From contig CANHVU010000003.1 of assembly GCA_947464275.1 (NCBI GenBank), forward strand, positions 1 to 64,000: DNA of 64,000 bases, given 5' to 3'. The notes beneath the pieces are model-generated. The model did not search any database. It saw only the letters and a program-made list of their open reading frames with translations, and was not told the DNA's origin. Origin of the DNA: Bacteroidota bacterium (GTDB taxonomy: Bacteria > Bacteroidota > Bacteroidia > UKL13-3). Below, piece after piece: positions 25,427 through 33,554 of this stretch (position 1 is its first letter; each line of letters begins with the position of its first letter). Both the position numbers and the translations under genes were made by a program.

Positions 25427-26206
25427 TTATTTTGTTTTATCTTGAATTTTTCGAGTTAGTTTAACCACAATTGCCCTTGGCACAAATCTTACAGAATTTG
25501 CCATTATCCAATTCATCAGTCCGTGAATGGCAACTGTTTTCCCTTTCATCATGGAGGCATAACCATATTCAGCCACTTCTTTTGAAGTAGGCAGTTTTTT
25601 GCCCTTTACTAAATTACTTTCCTCCATTGCCGCAGCCGCTTGAAATCCACTTTCGGTTGCACCTGGGCATAAGGTTGTAATGGTTACACCTTTATCACTT
25701 ACTTCATTGTTAATGGCTTCCGAAAAACTTAATACATAAGCCTTTGTGGCATAATATACCGCCATGGTTGGTCCAGATTGGAAAGCCGCAGTAGAAGCAA
25801 CATTAATTATCTTACCACTTCTTCGTTTTACCATATCATGCAAATAGAGTTTGGTAAATTGTGTTAAAGTAGTAATGTTCAAATTAATCATTTGCAATTC
25901 TTTATTCCAATCTGTTTCTACAAACATTCCAAAGTCACCAAAACCGGCATTGTTTATCAAATAATCAATTTGAATATTTTGTTTGGTGGTTTCGTCATAT
26001 ACTTCTTGGGCTGAATTAATGGCAGAAAGATCTTTGCCTATTGTATAAACAGAAACTTTATATTCACTCTCTAATTCTGATTTTAGTTCATCTAATTTTG
26101 ATTTGTTTCTAGCTACCAAAACTAAGTCACCACCTTTTGATGCGTGTATTTTTGCTAATTCTAATCCAATTCCATTGGATGCTCCTGTTATTAATGCTGT
26201 TGCCAT
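25427..26206 (-). CDS. Short-chain dehydrogenase/reductase (SDR)
   Basis: A 259-residue classical SDR. The nucleotide site TGASNGIG is at residues 7-14, NNAGFGDFG follows near 85-93, the catalytic Ser lies in INVASTAAFQSG, and the YxxxK motif is YYATK near 152. It resembles the DltE/YqjQ-like group with an extended C-terminus (LVRARK-like regulatory tail). It should reduce or oxidise a carbonyl/alcohol with NAD(P); the substrate is unknown. It is followed 2 bases later by a membrane protein and faces a MerR gene across a shared control region, which has a -7 box for this gene at 26242-26235. Confidence 0.92.
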   Translation of the reverse strand: MATALITGASNGIGLELAKIHASKGGDLVLVARNKSKLDELKSELESEYKVSVYTIGKDLSAINSAQEVYDETTKQNIQIDYLINNAGFGDFGMFVETDWNKELQMINLNITTLTQFTKLYLHDMVKRRSGKIINVASTAAFQSGPTMAVYYATKAYVLSFSEAINNEVSDKGVTITTLCPGATESGFQAAAAMEESNLVKGKKLPTSKEVAEYGYASMMKGKTVAIHGLMNWIMANSVRFVPRAIVVKLTRKIQDKTK

Positions 26207-26234
26207 TTTAATTTAATAAATGTAATAATTTCTG

Positions 26235-26242
26235 CAAAAGTA
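26235..26242 (-). promoter_or_regulatory. -7 box of the SDR promoter
   Basis: On the minus strand TACTTTTG fits TAnnTTTG, and a TTG lies 19 bases upstream, the spacing of the main Bacteroidota promoter. It is about 30 bases before the SDR start codon. Confidence 0.6.
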
Positions 26243-26270
26243 TAGCTATTTTTTAAACCTACAACATTAG

Positions 26271-26285
26271 AGTATAGTCTATACT
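26271..26285. promoter_or_regulatory. Probable MerR operator
   Basis: AGTATAG-T-CTATACT is a perfect dyad in the divergent region between the SDR operon and the MerR gene. It overlaps the -33 region of the MerR promoter and lies just upstream of that of the SDR promoter. MerR-family proteins bind such dyads. Confidence 0.65.
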
Positions 26286-26315
26286 TGTAATTTAGTTTTC
26301 CACATGCTACATTTG
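26284..26315 (+). promoter_or_regulatory. Promoter of the MerR gene
   Basis: CTTG (26284-26287) and TACATTTG (26308-26315) are 20 bases apart and match the -33 TTG / -7 TAnnTTTG pattern. The ATG is only 4 bases after the -7 box, so the message would be leaderless or nearly so, or a later start or other promoter is used. Confidence 0.6.
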
Positions 26316-26319
26316 CGCC

Positions 26320-26682
26320 ATGCTTATAAATGAATTATCTAAAATAACAGGAATTACTGCCCATACCATCAGGTTTTATGAAAAATCGGGATTGATAAAA
26401 GGCAAAAGAGATGAAACCGTTAAATCAAATAATTATTTTCATTACGATAATGAAACAGTAGAAAAATTGGAATTGATACGCGATGCCAAATCGGTTGGGT
26501 TTACCATTAGCGAAATAGGCGAGTTAATGGATGCTTGGTATAACAATAAGATAACCGTTGAAGAAAAAGTAGCAGTGCTGGATGAAAAGCTAATTTCAAT
26601 AGATGAAAGAATAAAACAACTGAAGCAAATGAAAAAAATGATTAGCCAGTTTAAAAAGGATGTGATTGAGGATAATTGTTAG
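26320..26682 (+). CDS. MerR-family transcriptional regulator
   Basis: A 120-residue protein. The winged HTH is at residues 1-70 with the signature ELSKITGITAHTIRFYEKSGLIKGKRDE..NNYFHYDNETVEKLELIRDAKSVGF, followed by a dimer coiled coil (EEKVAVLDEKLISIDERIKQLKQMKKMISQF). It has no long effector domain and no conserved metal-binding Cys pattern apart from a final Cys, so it is a small MerR of unknown inducer. It is divergent from the SDR/membrane-protein pair, with a perfect 15-base dyad between them, which makes it their likely regulator. Confidence 0.92.
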   Translation: MLINELSKITGITAHTIRFYEKSGLIKGKRDETVKSNNYFHYDNETVEKLELIRDAKSVGFTISEIGELMDAWYNNKITVEEKVAVLDEKLISIDERIKQLKQMKKMISQFKKDVIEDNC

Positions 26683-27111
26683 GCAGGGAAGTTTTGTAAA
26701 TATGCAATATGCAATAGCCAATAAGCAATTGGTAATAAGCAACTCGCAATTTCAAATAACGAATAATCAGAGTGAGATTGCTTCGTTCCTCGCAATGACG
26801 AATAAACGTACATCGAATAACGAACAACGAATAACGAACATCGAATAATCAGGGTGAGATTGCTTCGTTCCTCGCAATGACGAATAAACTTACATCGAAT
26901 AACGACACTTCGGCCGATAGCTATCGGCCTCCGCTCAGTGACCGTTTTAACGAGCAACGAACAACGAACATCGAACAATGAATAATCAGAGTGAGATTGC
27001 TTCGTTCCTCGCAATGACGAATAAACGAACATCGAATAACGAATCTCGAACATCGAATAACGAACATCGAATCTCTAAATCACCAAATCACCAAATCAAA
27101 AAATCAACCAA
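26683..27111. repeat. Repeat-filled intergenic region
   Basis: This 429-base gap holds three copies of GTGAGATTGCTTCGTTCCTC followed by GCAATGACG (near 26772, 26853 and 26991), many short iterations of CGAATAACGAACATCGAA, and one long imperfect palindrome (26907-26944). Open frames crossing it are made of the repeats and are not genes. Confidence 0.85.
26907..26944. repeat. 38-bp palindromic repeat, copy A
   Basis: Contains the perfect palindrome GGCCGATAGCTATCGGCC within outer arms CACT / AGTG. It matches 29128-29165 at 34 of 38 positions, and two of the differences are compensatory within the stem. Confidence 0.8.
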
Positions 27112-27642
27112 TTACCCCTCAATTGCTGCGTTCAATTTACCTTTGGCAAAATCGGCTGCAAAGTCAATAAACACTTTGTAAGCTTGGGTAAAAGTAAATT
27201 TGTTTTCGCCTGTTTTTTCAATGATATTTCTGCGATTTAAAGTAGTGTAAAATTGTTTTCTACTAAACGCATCTTTCATTTGGTTATTGTTTAAAATAAG
27301 TTCCGCGTAAGATGAGTTAGAAAAATATTCATCTAACTTTTCGGTTTCAAACTCAGCATATTGAATTTCTTCTAAAAAGTTTTTACCATCTTTATCTAAT
27401 TCAAAACTTAGGATAGCAAAAAATAAGCAAATATCACGGCTTAATTGCTCACCAGTTTCATACGAAAGCAGGTAGGCAAAATCAGTTTTAATTTCTATTT
27501 CATAACCAAAACTTTCTTTAAAAAATGAAGAATAAAATTCTTCACTTTCCTTTAACGAAACAAACTTTGGGTCGCTAGCAAGTATAAACTTACCGCTCAT
27601 TAAATCACTAACTATGTCTTTATGATATCTAGGAAATTCCAT
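27112..27642 (-). CDS. MukE/MksE/JetB-like condensin accessory subunit
   Basis: A 176-residue, mostly winged-helix/alpha protein encoded last in the SMC-like run; its start overlaps the end of the kleisin-like gene by 14 bases, so translation is probably coupled. Size, position and acidic helical composition match the KITE-type (MukE/MksE/JetB) subunit that binds a kleisin and an SMC-like ATPase; features such as LNNNQMKDAFSRKQFYTTLNRRNIIEKTGENKFTFTQAYKVFIDF look like a C-terminal winged helix. No single residue motif defines this family, so the call rests on context and overall form. A role in DNA loop extrusion, chromosome organisation or plasmid/phage defence is possible. Confidence 0.65.
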   Translation of the reverse strand: MEFPRYHKDIVSDLMSGKFILASDPKFVSLKESEEFYSSFFKESFGYEIEIKTDFAYLLSYETGEQLSRDICLFFAILSFELDKDGKNFLEEIQYAEFETEKLDEYFSNSSYAELILNNNQMKDAFSRKQFYTTLNRRNIIEKTGENKFTFTQAYKVFIDFAADFAKGKLNAAIEG

Positions 27643-28828
27643 ATTTTAATATTTTTATTTTTGGTACACGCAATGTCATTTGGCTTGTTTTAATGAGTTT
27701 TCTGTCTTTTTCAGTTTCATCTAATTCAAGCATAATATCATCTTCAAAAAGTAAACCTGTTAAAGCAAAAAACTTATCGGTTTCTATGTTTTTATACTCG
27801 CTTCTAAGAGTTAAACCACACCAATCAAAAAAGCTATCAATTGGCAATTGTTCTAACATTTTTGACCTATAAAGTTCTTTGTTAAACACCCACTTATCGC
27901 TATTGGCAATTGGGTCTTCTACCAATATGTTTTCTTCAGTAATAAATTGCTCTAAATACTCTTTAGCATTTAGGTACATATCATTGCTGTAAGGGTAATT
28001 TCTTTCAGGTTTAAATATTTTTGGAACAGGCGATTTGTAAGGTTGTTTTAAAAACTCAATCCATCCTGTAAGAATGATTGATTCAGTTCTAATACGTTCA
28101 ATCAATGGCAATAACTCATTGGTTAATAACTTTGATTGACGCAATAAATTATCGTTTGTCATAACCAAAAAAGTATATAGTTTTTCAAACTGAATCCTTA
28201 TACTTTCATCGTTAAAATTAAGCCTACGCACATTGGTGTATTGCGAAATATCAAACAACTTATTGGTAATACTATCTACATGGTTAATATCCAAAATATT
28301 GTTCAATGGAATAATGTAATAGTCAATCCAAAAGCTGGCTTTACGTACTTTTTCTTTGTAATCAAGTTTATCTACGTTCGATTTTAGTTCACGTGTTTCG
28401 GCTAATAAACGAATGGTGTTTTTTTCTACCGCTTCGCTAAATTCCTTTATTTCATTGTATAAATCGTCAATTCTGCTGCGTAAAATTAAGGTATCGCCTT
28501 TTACACCTTCTCTAATTTTTTGAAATAACTTACCAATTGATTGCTCATACTTTTGAATGGTTTCGGGCAATAATGGCCTAAACTCATTTAAAATAAATTC
28601 AAATAGTTTAAAGTAAGTATCTCTAAATTCAAAGTCTTCGCCAATTTTGCGCAATATTTTATACTCCAATAAAGTAGCTTCAATATTGTCGTTGCGTTCG
28701 GATAACACTTGCGCTAATCGCTCACGTTGTATTACACCATCGGCTGCTTGTATATCAAACAAATCTTTTAAACTATCAAAATAGTTAGCTAAAAAGTTGA
28801 GTATGGTTTTTGGTTCTGCTTTTAACAT
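27629..28828 (-). CDS. MukF/MksF/JetA-like kleisin subunit
   Basis: A 399-residue helical protein. The N-terminal 100 residues look like a winged-helix domain (LKDLFDIQAADGVIQRERLAQVLSER..EATLLEYKILRKIGEDFEFRD), then come long helices (about 90-260, including YEQSIGKLFQKIREGVKG and RLLAETRELKSNVDKLDYKEK). A C-terminal beta-containing domain ends TLRVPKIKILKYGIS. This arrangement fits MukF/MksF/JetA kleisins, which link the two heads of an SMC-like dimer. It lies between an SMC-like ATPase gene and a small KITE-like gene. Family assignment is by architecture and neighbours, not by a diagnostic motif. Confidence 0.65.
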   Translation of the reverse strand: MLKAEPKTILNFLANYFDSLKDLFDIQAADGVIQRERLAQVLSERNDNIEATLLEYKILRKIGEDFEFRDTYFKLFEFILNEFRPLLPETIQKYEQSIGKLFQKIREGVKGDTLILRSRIDDLYNEIKEFSEAVEKNTIRLLAETRELKSNVDKLDYKEKVRKASFWIDYYIIPLNNILDINHVDSITNKLFDISQYTNVRRLNFNDESIRIQFEKLYTFLVMTNDNLLRQSKLLTNELLPLIERIRTESIILTGWIEFLKQPYKSPVPKIFKPERNYPYSNDMYLNAKEYLEQFITEENILVEDPIANSDKWVFNKELYRSKMLEQLPIDSFFDWCGLTLRSEYKNIETDKFFALTGLLFEDDIMLELDETEKDRKLIKTSQMTLRVPKIKILKYGIS

Positions 28829-28849
28829 TTTTATGAATGTTTATTTTAT

Positions 28850-29014
28850 TTAAAATAGAAATTGTTGTTCTAAAAATCGGCTGTTTTTTAAAATAAAATC
28901 TCTAATCTTCATTACTTGTTTATCCGTTGTTCTTTTTAGTCTTTCTTGCATTGCTCCTTTTATTGGCATTTTCGATGCTAATAGTTTTTTGAAAAATTCA
29001 TATTCTATTCGCAT
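28850..29014 (-). CDS. Small basic ORF in the SMC-like locus (54 residues)
   Basis: An ATG frame of 54 residues ends 21 bases before the kleisin-like start. The product is basic and helical (MRIEYEFFKKLLASK, then AMQERLKRTTDKQVMKIRDF and a hydrophobic QQFLF end). It has the same strand and near-operon spacing as the genes around it, and no repeat sequence in it. No family is recognised; coding status rests on position and amino-acid character only. Confidence 0.45.
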   Translation of the reverse strand: MRIEYEFFKKLLASKMPIKGAMQERLKRTTDKQVMKIRDFILKNSRFLEQQFLF

Positions 29015-29258
29015 ACTTTATTTTTATTCATTTAACCGTTGGCTAAAGCCGAACGGCTATTTATGTCTTTCAATTGCCAATTGCATATTGCCTATTGTTC
29101 ATTGCTCATTTTTTTACCGTTGGCTATACTTCGTCCGATAGCTATCGGACTTCGCTCAGTAACCGCAAACGGCTATTTATACTTATCAATTTCTTATTGC
29201 CTATTGTCAATTGCCTGTTGCTTATTATCTATGGTCTATCAACTGTCAACTCAAAAAA
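29015..29258. repeat. Repeat-bearing spacer inside the SMC-like locus
   Basis: 244 bases between the SMC-like ATPase stop and the small ORF. It holds palindromic repeat copy B (29128-29165), flanked by AACGGCTATTTAT units (29050 and 29168), and low-complexity runs of TTGCCTATTG / CAATTGCC type. No gene is supported in it. Confidence 0.75.
29128..29165. repeat. 38-bp palindromic repeat, copy B
   Basis: Contains TCCGATAGCTATCGGA. Relative to copy A (26907-26944) a G-C pair at the base of the stem is replaced by T-A, keeping the pairing. The two copies lie on either side of the kleisin- and KITE-like genes. Confidence 0.8.
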
Positions 29259-31910
29259 CTACCTAACACTAACAGTATTCGATTCGCCATACATGGCATT
29301 TATTTTTTCGTTCACATTTATTTTTCCAGCATTTGGATAAATGAAATAATATTTACCAAAACCAGCCACTGCATCAGGCGCAGCAAATATTGGAATGAAA
29401 TAATGCTCTCTGCAAAAACGCACTAACTCAGGACGGTTTTGTTTATCAATAGTAGCTACCTCATCAATAAACAATACAATTCTATTTTCATCATCAGCAA
29501 TGGCCAATCTATTAATGATATTCATTACAATCATCAAACGAATCATTTTATCAGTTCCATCGCTTTCAATTTGCTCATTTAAATCAACAGGTTTGGTAGT
29601 TCCTTTACGTGTTAAATGTAAAGTTATATCAAATAAATTTTCAAACTCAATGGCCTTACCCGAGTCCAAGTAAGCATCTAATACTTTTAAGTTTTCTGAG
29701 TGGTCAAACTCAAACATCAATTGTCCTTTTACCTGCTGAATTTGGCTGATTTTTTTAACCTCTTCCACCAGCTTTTTATTGTCAACCAACTCAATGGTTA
29801 AACTTTCAATATCTGAAATCCTGCTTTGCGAAAGTTTATGGTTAAACTTATTGTTTACAAATTCTTTGAATTCATCGTAACGTTTAAGTAGGGTATAGGC
29901 AGGATTTGCAAATTGTGTGCTGATGCTTTCTAAAAGCGATTGAATACTACGCTCTTTATCGTCAATTAAAGCAATTTCTTCTTCTACATATTTTATAAAG
30001 TCTTGCTCATCGGCAAATGTTGATTGCAGTTTTTCTCTTAACTTTTCAAACAAATTGTCTTTGTTAATTTTTAGAGTATAGCGATCGTTTTGATTTAGTT
30101 TTATCTTATTGTATAATAAATCTAAATCTTCGCTGCTATCAAATTCATCGGGAGCAATTCCAAAAGCCTCTAACTCGCGTTTGTTTTCTTGTAATTTGCT
30201 AATTCTATCTTCTCGTTTTTTTATCTCCTCGTTTATTTCAATGAGCTCATTCGATTTTTGGGCAATCTTTTTGCTAATTGCCTTTTGGTCTGTTTCAAAC
30301 TGCTCTTTTTCGTTATTCAAAGCAGTAATAACAGCTTTCATTTTTTCAATAGATTTAACTAAAGCTGGCTTACTTTTTATTTTTTGTAGCTTAACTTTTA
30401 TAGCATCTATTTCGGTTAAAATGGTTTGTAATTCGCTTTGCGATTTTTCAATATCTTTTACTGTTTCAAGCAATTGTTCTTGGCTTTTAAGTTCCGTTTT
30501 TGCTTGATTTAGTTTTTCGGTTATTTCTTCAATGCTTTCAAAATCTTTTTGAATAATATTTTTCGAAATATCAATTTCTCCATCAAAAATCTTAAGTGAA
30601 TCACTGATTTTGTGAATGGCTTTTTTTACCTGTTCGCCCGGTAATGCTTTTACTTGTTCACTTAAAATAGCGTTTAGCAATTTGCGGTTATCTTTGTTTC
30701 CGCTAATTTTATTAATTAATAAATCGCTGTAGTTTTTTATTTGGTTTTCAAAACTTGTTACCTGATTTTTTAAAGTCATCACTCTGTATTCAATTTGTTT
30801 TGAATTCAGTTTTTGAATATCAATCATGGTTAAACGACTTTCTATTTCCTTACGTTTTTTGTCGTAATTGGCTAAACTTTCGTTCAGTATTTTTTCAGGC
30901 TCAAATGTGTTAATGGTTTTTAACTCAATTTCTTTTTCGTTAACCTTAATGGCTTCGTTTTGAATTTCGGCATCCTTACCACCAATTTTTCTGTCTAAAT
31001 CCGATTTTTTAGGATTCAAATCTTCGTTAATTTCTGTATTTATTTTTGCCCTAGTTTGAGTCTTATCCACCAACTGTGCTTGTAAACTTGGTAAAGTATG
31101 CTCGTAATTTTGGGTAAATGCAGCATATAATTGGCTAATTATTTTTGATTTAGCACTGTATTGACTCACAATTTCCCTAAATTCATCAAACTCATTTTTA
31201 ACCGATTTAAGGTTACGTATTTCGTTATTGATTTTACGTAAATCGTAAATGTCTTTTTTGTTCTTTTGGCTAAAATTTAACGATTCGTTTTCTCTGTTAT
31301 CAGCTATAATTAAGGCCTCTTTCAGGTTTTTATTGGTAATTAATTTGGTATTGATTAAGTACCTGTAAATTTTTGAGAAGTTATTGCTTAAACCATCGCT
31401 TTTTACATTATCATCTAGCCAAACTACGCCATTATTCCTGCGCCCGCGTTGGTACACAAAGTTAAAAACTTCACGTTTGTCTTTAAATGCTTCTAAAGTA
31501 ATGCCTTCGCTAGCCAAATTAGCTTGCACTTCATCAAACTTCATCAAGCGTTTTTCTGCATCTACATAATGGCTTTCTTTATAATCACTTTGGTATTTGT
31601 AATATTCTAAATTACCTTCACTATCGCGTTTTAGCAAAATACAATAATATGCTTTTTTAAAAACCTCAAATACAATATAGCTTTGGTTTGGATTAGGAAA
31701 ATAATGGTGAATGGTTTCTTTGTCACCACGTCTGTTTCCACTAAAAGTCATTTTATTTCCATCAATAATAAATAAAAAATTGAGGGCATAAATTAATGTT
31801 GACTTTCCAATATTATTTGGTCCAACTAATTGTAAACTATCGCAATCGTTAAATCGTATCTCGGCTTTGCCATATACTTTCGAATTGATAATGGTTAATG
31901 ATGTAAGCAT
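29259..31910 (-). CDS. SMC-like ATPase (MukB/MksB/JetC-like)
   Basis: An 883-residue ATPase with SMC layout. The N-terminal head has the P-loop GPNNIGKST at about residues 30-38 (LQLVGPNNIGKSTLIYALNFLF). Long coiled coils fill about 190-700 (Lys/Glu/Leu heptads such as KREDRISKLQENKRELEAF) with an apparent hinge near 430-450. The C-terminal head has ESDGTDKMIRLMIVMNIIN where an ABC signature is expected and a Walker B IVLFIDEVATID near 825. It is shorter than JetC or MukB. Together with two downstream genes it makes an MksBEF/JetABC-like set. The signature lacks a canonical SGG. DNA loop extrusion or DNA surveillance is the inferred role. Confidence 0.8.
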   Translation of the reverse strand: MLTSLTIINSKVYGKAEIRFNDCDSLQLVGPNNIGKSTLIYALNFLFIIDGNKMTFSGNRRGDKETIHHYFPNPNQSYIVFEVFKKAYYCILLKRDSEGNLEYYKYQSDYKESHYVDAEKRLMKFDEVQANLASEGITLEAFKDKREVFNFVYQRGRRNNGVVWLDDNVKSDGLSNNFSKIYRYLINTKLITNKNLKEALIIADNRENESLNFSQKNKKDIYDLRKINNEIRNLKSVKNEFDEFREIVSQYSAKSKIISQLYAAFTQNYEHTLPSLQAQLVDKTQTRAKINTEINEDLNPKKSDLDRKIGGKDAEIQNEAIKVNEKEIELKTINTFEPEKILNESLANYDKKRKEIESRLTMIDIQKLNSKQIEYRVMTLKNQVTSFENQIKNYSDLLINKISGNKDNRKLLNAILSEQVKALPGEQVKKAIHKISDSLKIFDGEIDISKNIIQKDFESIEEITEKLNQAKTELKSQEQLLETVKDIEKSQSELQTILTEIDAIKVKLQKIKSKPALVKSIEKMKAVITALNNEKEQFETDQKAISKKIAQKSNELIEINEEIKKREDRISKLQENKRELEAFGIAPDEFDSSEDLDLLYNKIKLNQNDRYTLKINKDNLFEKLREKLQSTFADEQDFIKYVEEEIALIDDKERSIQSLLESISTQFANPAYTLLKRYDEFKEFVNNKFNHKLSQSRISDIESLTIELVDNKKLVEEVKKISQIQQVKGQLMFEFDHSENLKVLDAYLDSGKAIEFENLFDITLHLTRKGTTKPVDLNEQIESDGTDKMIRLMIVMNIINRLAIADDENRIVLFIDEVATIDKQNRPELVRFCREHYFIPIFAAPDAVAGFGKYYFIYPNAGKINVNEKINAMYGESNTVSVR

Positions 31911-32022
31911 GAATTTAGTTTATAATAAAGAGGCAAAATAATATGCCAACTTTACAAGAAACTAACATGAAATACACAAATTAAAAATGGAGTTGCATGT
32001 GAGTAATTGTCACCAAATTAAA

Positions 32023-32052
32023 AAAAAGACGACTAAACAGGCGTCTTTTTGA
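32023..32052. terminator. Intrinsic terminator
   Basis: AAAAAGACG (32023-32031) pairs with CGTCTTTTT (32042-32050) around a 10-base loop. It lies after the DUF1015 gene on the minus strand and before the SMC-like ATPase gene, and so separates their transcripts. Confidence 0.8.
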
Positions 32053-32066
32053 ATTTGATAAAAAAA

Positions 32067-33314
32067 TTAAATTGTTTCGTAAATCACCAAACCAGTTCTT
32101 ATTTTTGGTTCAATCCAAGTTGATTTTGGTGGCATAATCAAGTTTTCGTCAGCTATTTGTTTTACTTCTGATATACTTGTTGGGTATAAGGTAATAGCCA
32201 AATCAAAGTCACCGCTATCAACAGCATTTTGAATGGTTAACAAACCTCTACTTCCATCAATAAAACTTAAACGTTTGTCTGTTTTACTATCTGATATGTT
32301 AAAAATTTTCTTTAGAATGAATTCTTCCACGATACTTACATCTAAATTGGCCAAAGCGCCTTTCAGCTCAAGTTCAAATTCAGGTTTTAAAGTAAGTACA
32401 TAGGCATCATTGTTTAAGTAAATACCGAATTCACGTTTGGTCAATGGCTGAACCGGCACATGTCCGCTTGGAATAACATTAAAATAAGTTCCAATTTTAG
32501 CCATAAAATCAGCACTGTTCACTATGGCTTCATCTTTTACCAATCGGTGGTATTCAAAAATATGAAGCTTATTAAATGGAATCAAACATACTGGAAAAAA
32601 GTTAAAATGCTCTTTACCGGTATAATTTGGATTTTTGGTACGCATTATATCGCAGTAAGTAGCGCAACCAGCACTGCGATGATGTCCATCGGCTATGTAT
32701 AAATGGTTTATAGATTCAAAAGCAGCCTCAATTTTCTGAATATCTTCTTTGTTATGAATAGGCCAAAGGTTATGCTTTAATTGGTCTTGACTTATAAAAT
32801 TATACTCAGGCGCATGGCTGTTTATGGTTCTATTGATTACTTCATCAATATCATTATTATCGGGGTAGGTTAATAAAACTGGATTTCCTAATCCACTATA
32901 ATATGCAATGTGCTCAGCTAATTCGTTTTGTTTTTCTGTGAGTGTATTTTCGTGCTTTAATATTAGATTATTGTTATAATCATCCACCGATGCAGAGGCA
33001 ATAAGTGAGGTGTAAGCAACACTACCTTTAATTAATCTGTAAATATAAAAAAGTGGCTCTTCATCTTTGATTAAAACCTGCTCAGCTTTGAACTTATTTA
33101 AATATTCAAGCCCTAAAGGAAAATGTTTTTCTGGATTTTTCTTTTCACCTTTGAAATGTAAATATGGTTTTACTACATGTAAATAACTATATGGATTACG
33201 CATAATTTCATGAGTTGAAAGCTCGCGTAATGTACTATCATAACTTGGTGCAGATACTTGTGCTGCCTTATCTCTGGCAGGGCGCAATGCCGCAAAAGGT
33301 TTAATTATGGTCAT
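32067..33314 (-). CDS. DUF1015 family protein
   Basis: A 415-residue protein with the DUF1015 hallmarks: an N-terminal KPFAALRPARDKAAQVSAPSYD, then NPYSYLHVVKP, the YIADGHHRSAG motif near residue 213, and a C-terminal FIDGSRG. The family is widespread in bacteria and archaea and often lies near serine biosynthesis genes; none is visible here. The ADGHHR motif looks like a catalytic or metal/phosphate-binding site, but the reaction is not established to my knowledge. It is a single gene ended by the terminator at 32023. Confidence 0.92.
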   Translation of the reverse strand: MTIIKPFAALRPARDKAAQVSAPSYDSTLRELSTHEIMRNPYSYLHVVKPYLHFKGEKKNPEKHFPLGLEYLNKFKAEQVLIKDEEPLFYIYRLIKGSVAYTSLIASASVDDYNNNLILKHENTLTEKQNELAEHIAYYSGLGNPVLLTYPDNNDIDEVINRTINSHAPEYNFISQDQLKHNLWPIHNKEDIQKIEAAFESINHLYIADGHHRSAGCATYCDIMRTKNPNYTGKEHFNFFPVCLIPFNKLHIFEYHRLVKDEAIVNSADFMAKIGTYFNVIPSGHVPVQPLTKREFGIYLNNDAYVLTLKPEFELELKGALANLDVSIVEEFILKKIFNISDSKTDKRLSFIDGSRGLLTIQNAVDSGDFDLAITLYPTSISEVKQIADENLIMPPKSTWIEPKIRTGLVIYETI

Positions 33315-33554
33315 AGGGTAGTTTTTTACTAATGCAATGATATATTTTTTGTTGGTAGTTAGTGGTTGATAGTTGTCAGTTGAGTGTTAAAATTCTACAC
33401 ATCATTTGGCAAAAAAGAATTTAATAATCAACAATCACAAGGCTATGGATTCTATAATAAAACATGAAACTAAGGACAAATTCCTCTTCACTTTTTTGTT
33501 TGAAATAAACAAATTGTTTTTTGTGTTAGTTCAGTTAGAAAAGTTTTTTACTAA

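Noticed and set aside
26666-27181. Coding frames of 60-124 codons across the repeat-filled gap
   Set aside because: Their products are translated copies of the 29-base repeat and of the AACGAACATCGAATA iterations, with no start signal or protein character.
29039-29426. Plus-strand frames in the SMC-like locus spacer
   Set aside because: They are built of low-complexity TTGCCTATTG-type sequence or lie antisense to the ATPase gene.
27112-31910. Complete Wadjet (JetABCD) system
   Set aside because: No JetD-like Toprim/DUF2220 gene lies beside the three genes, and gene order differs, so only a Jet/Mks-like core can be claimed.
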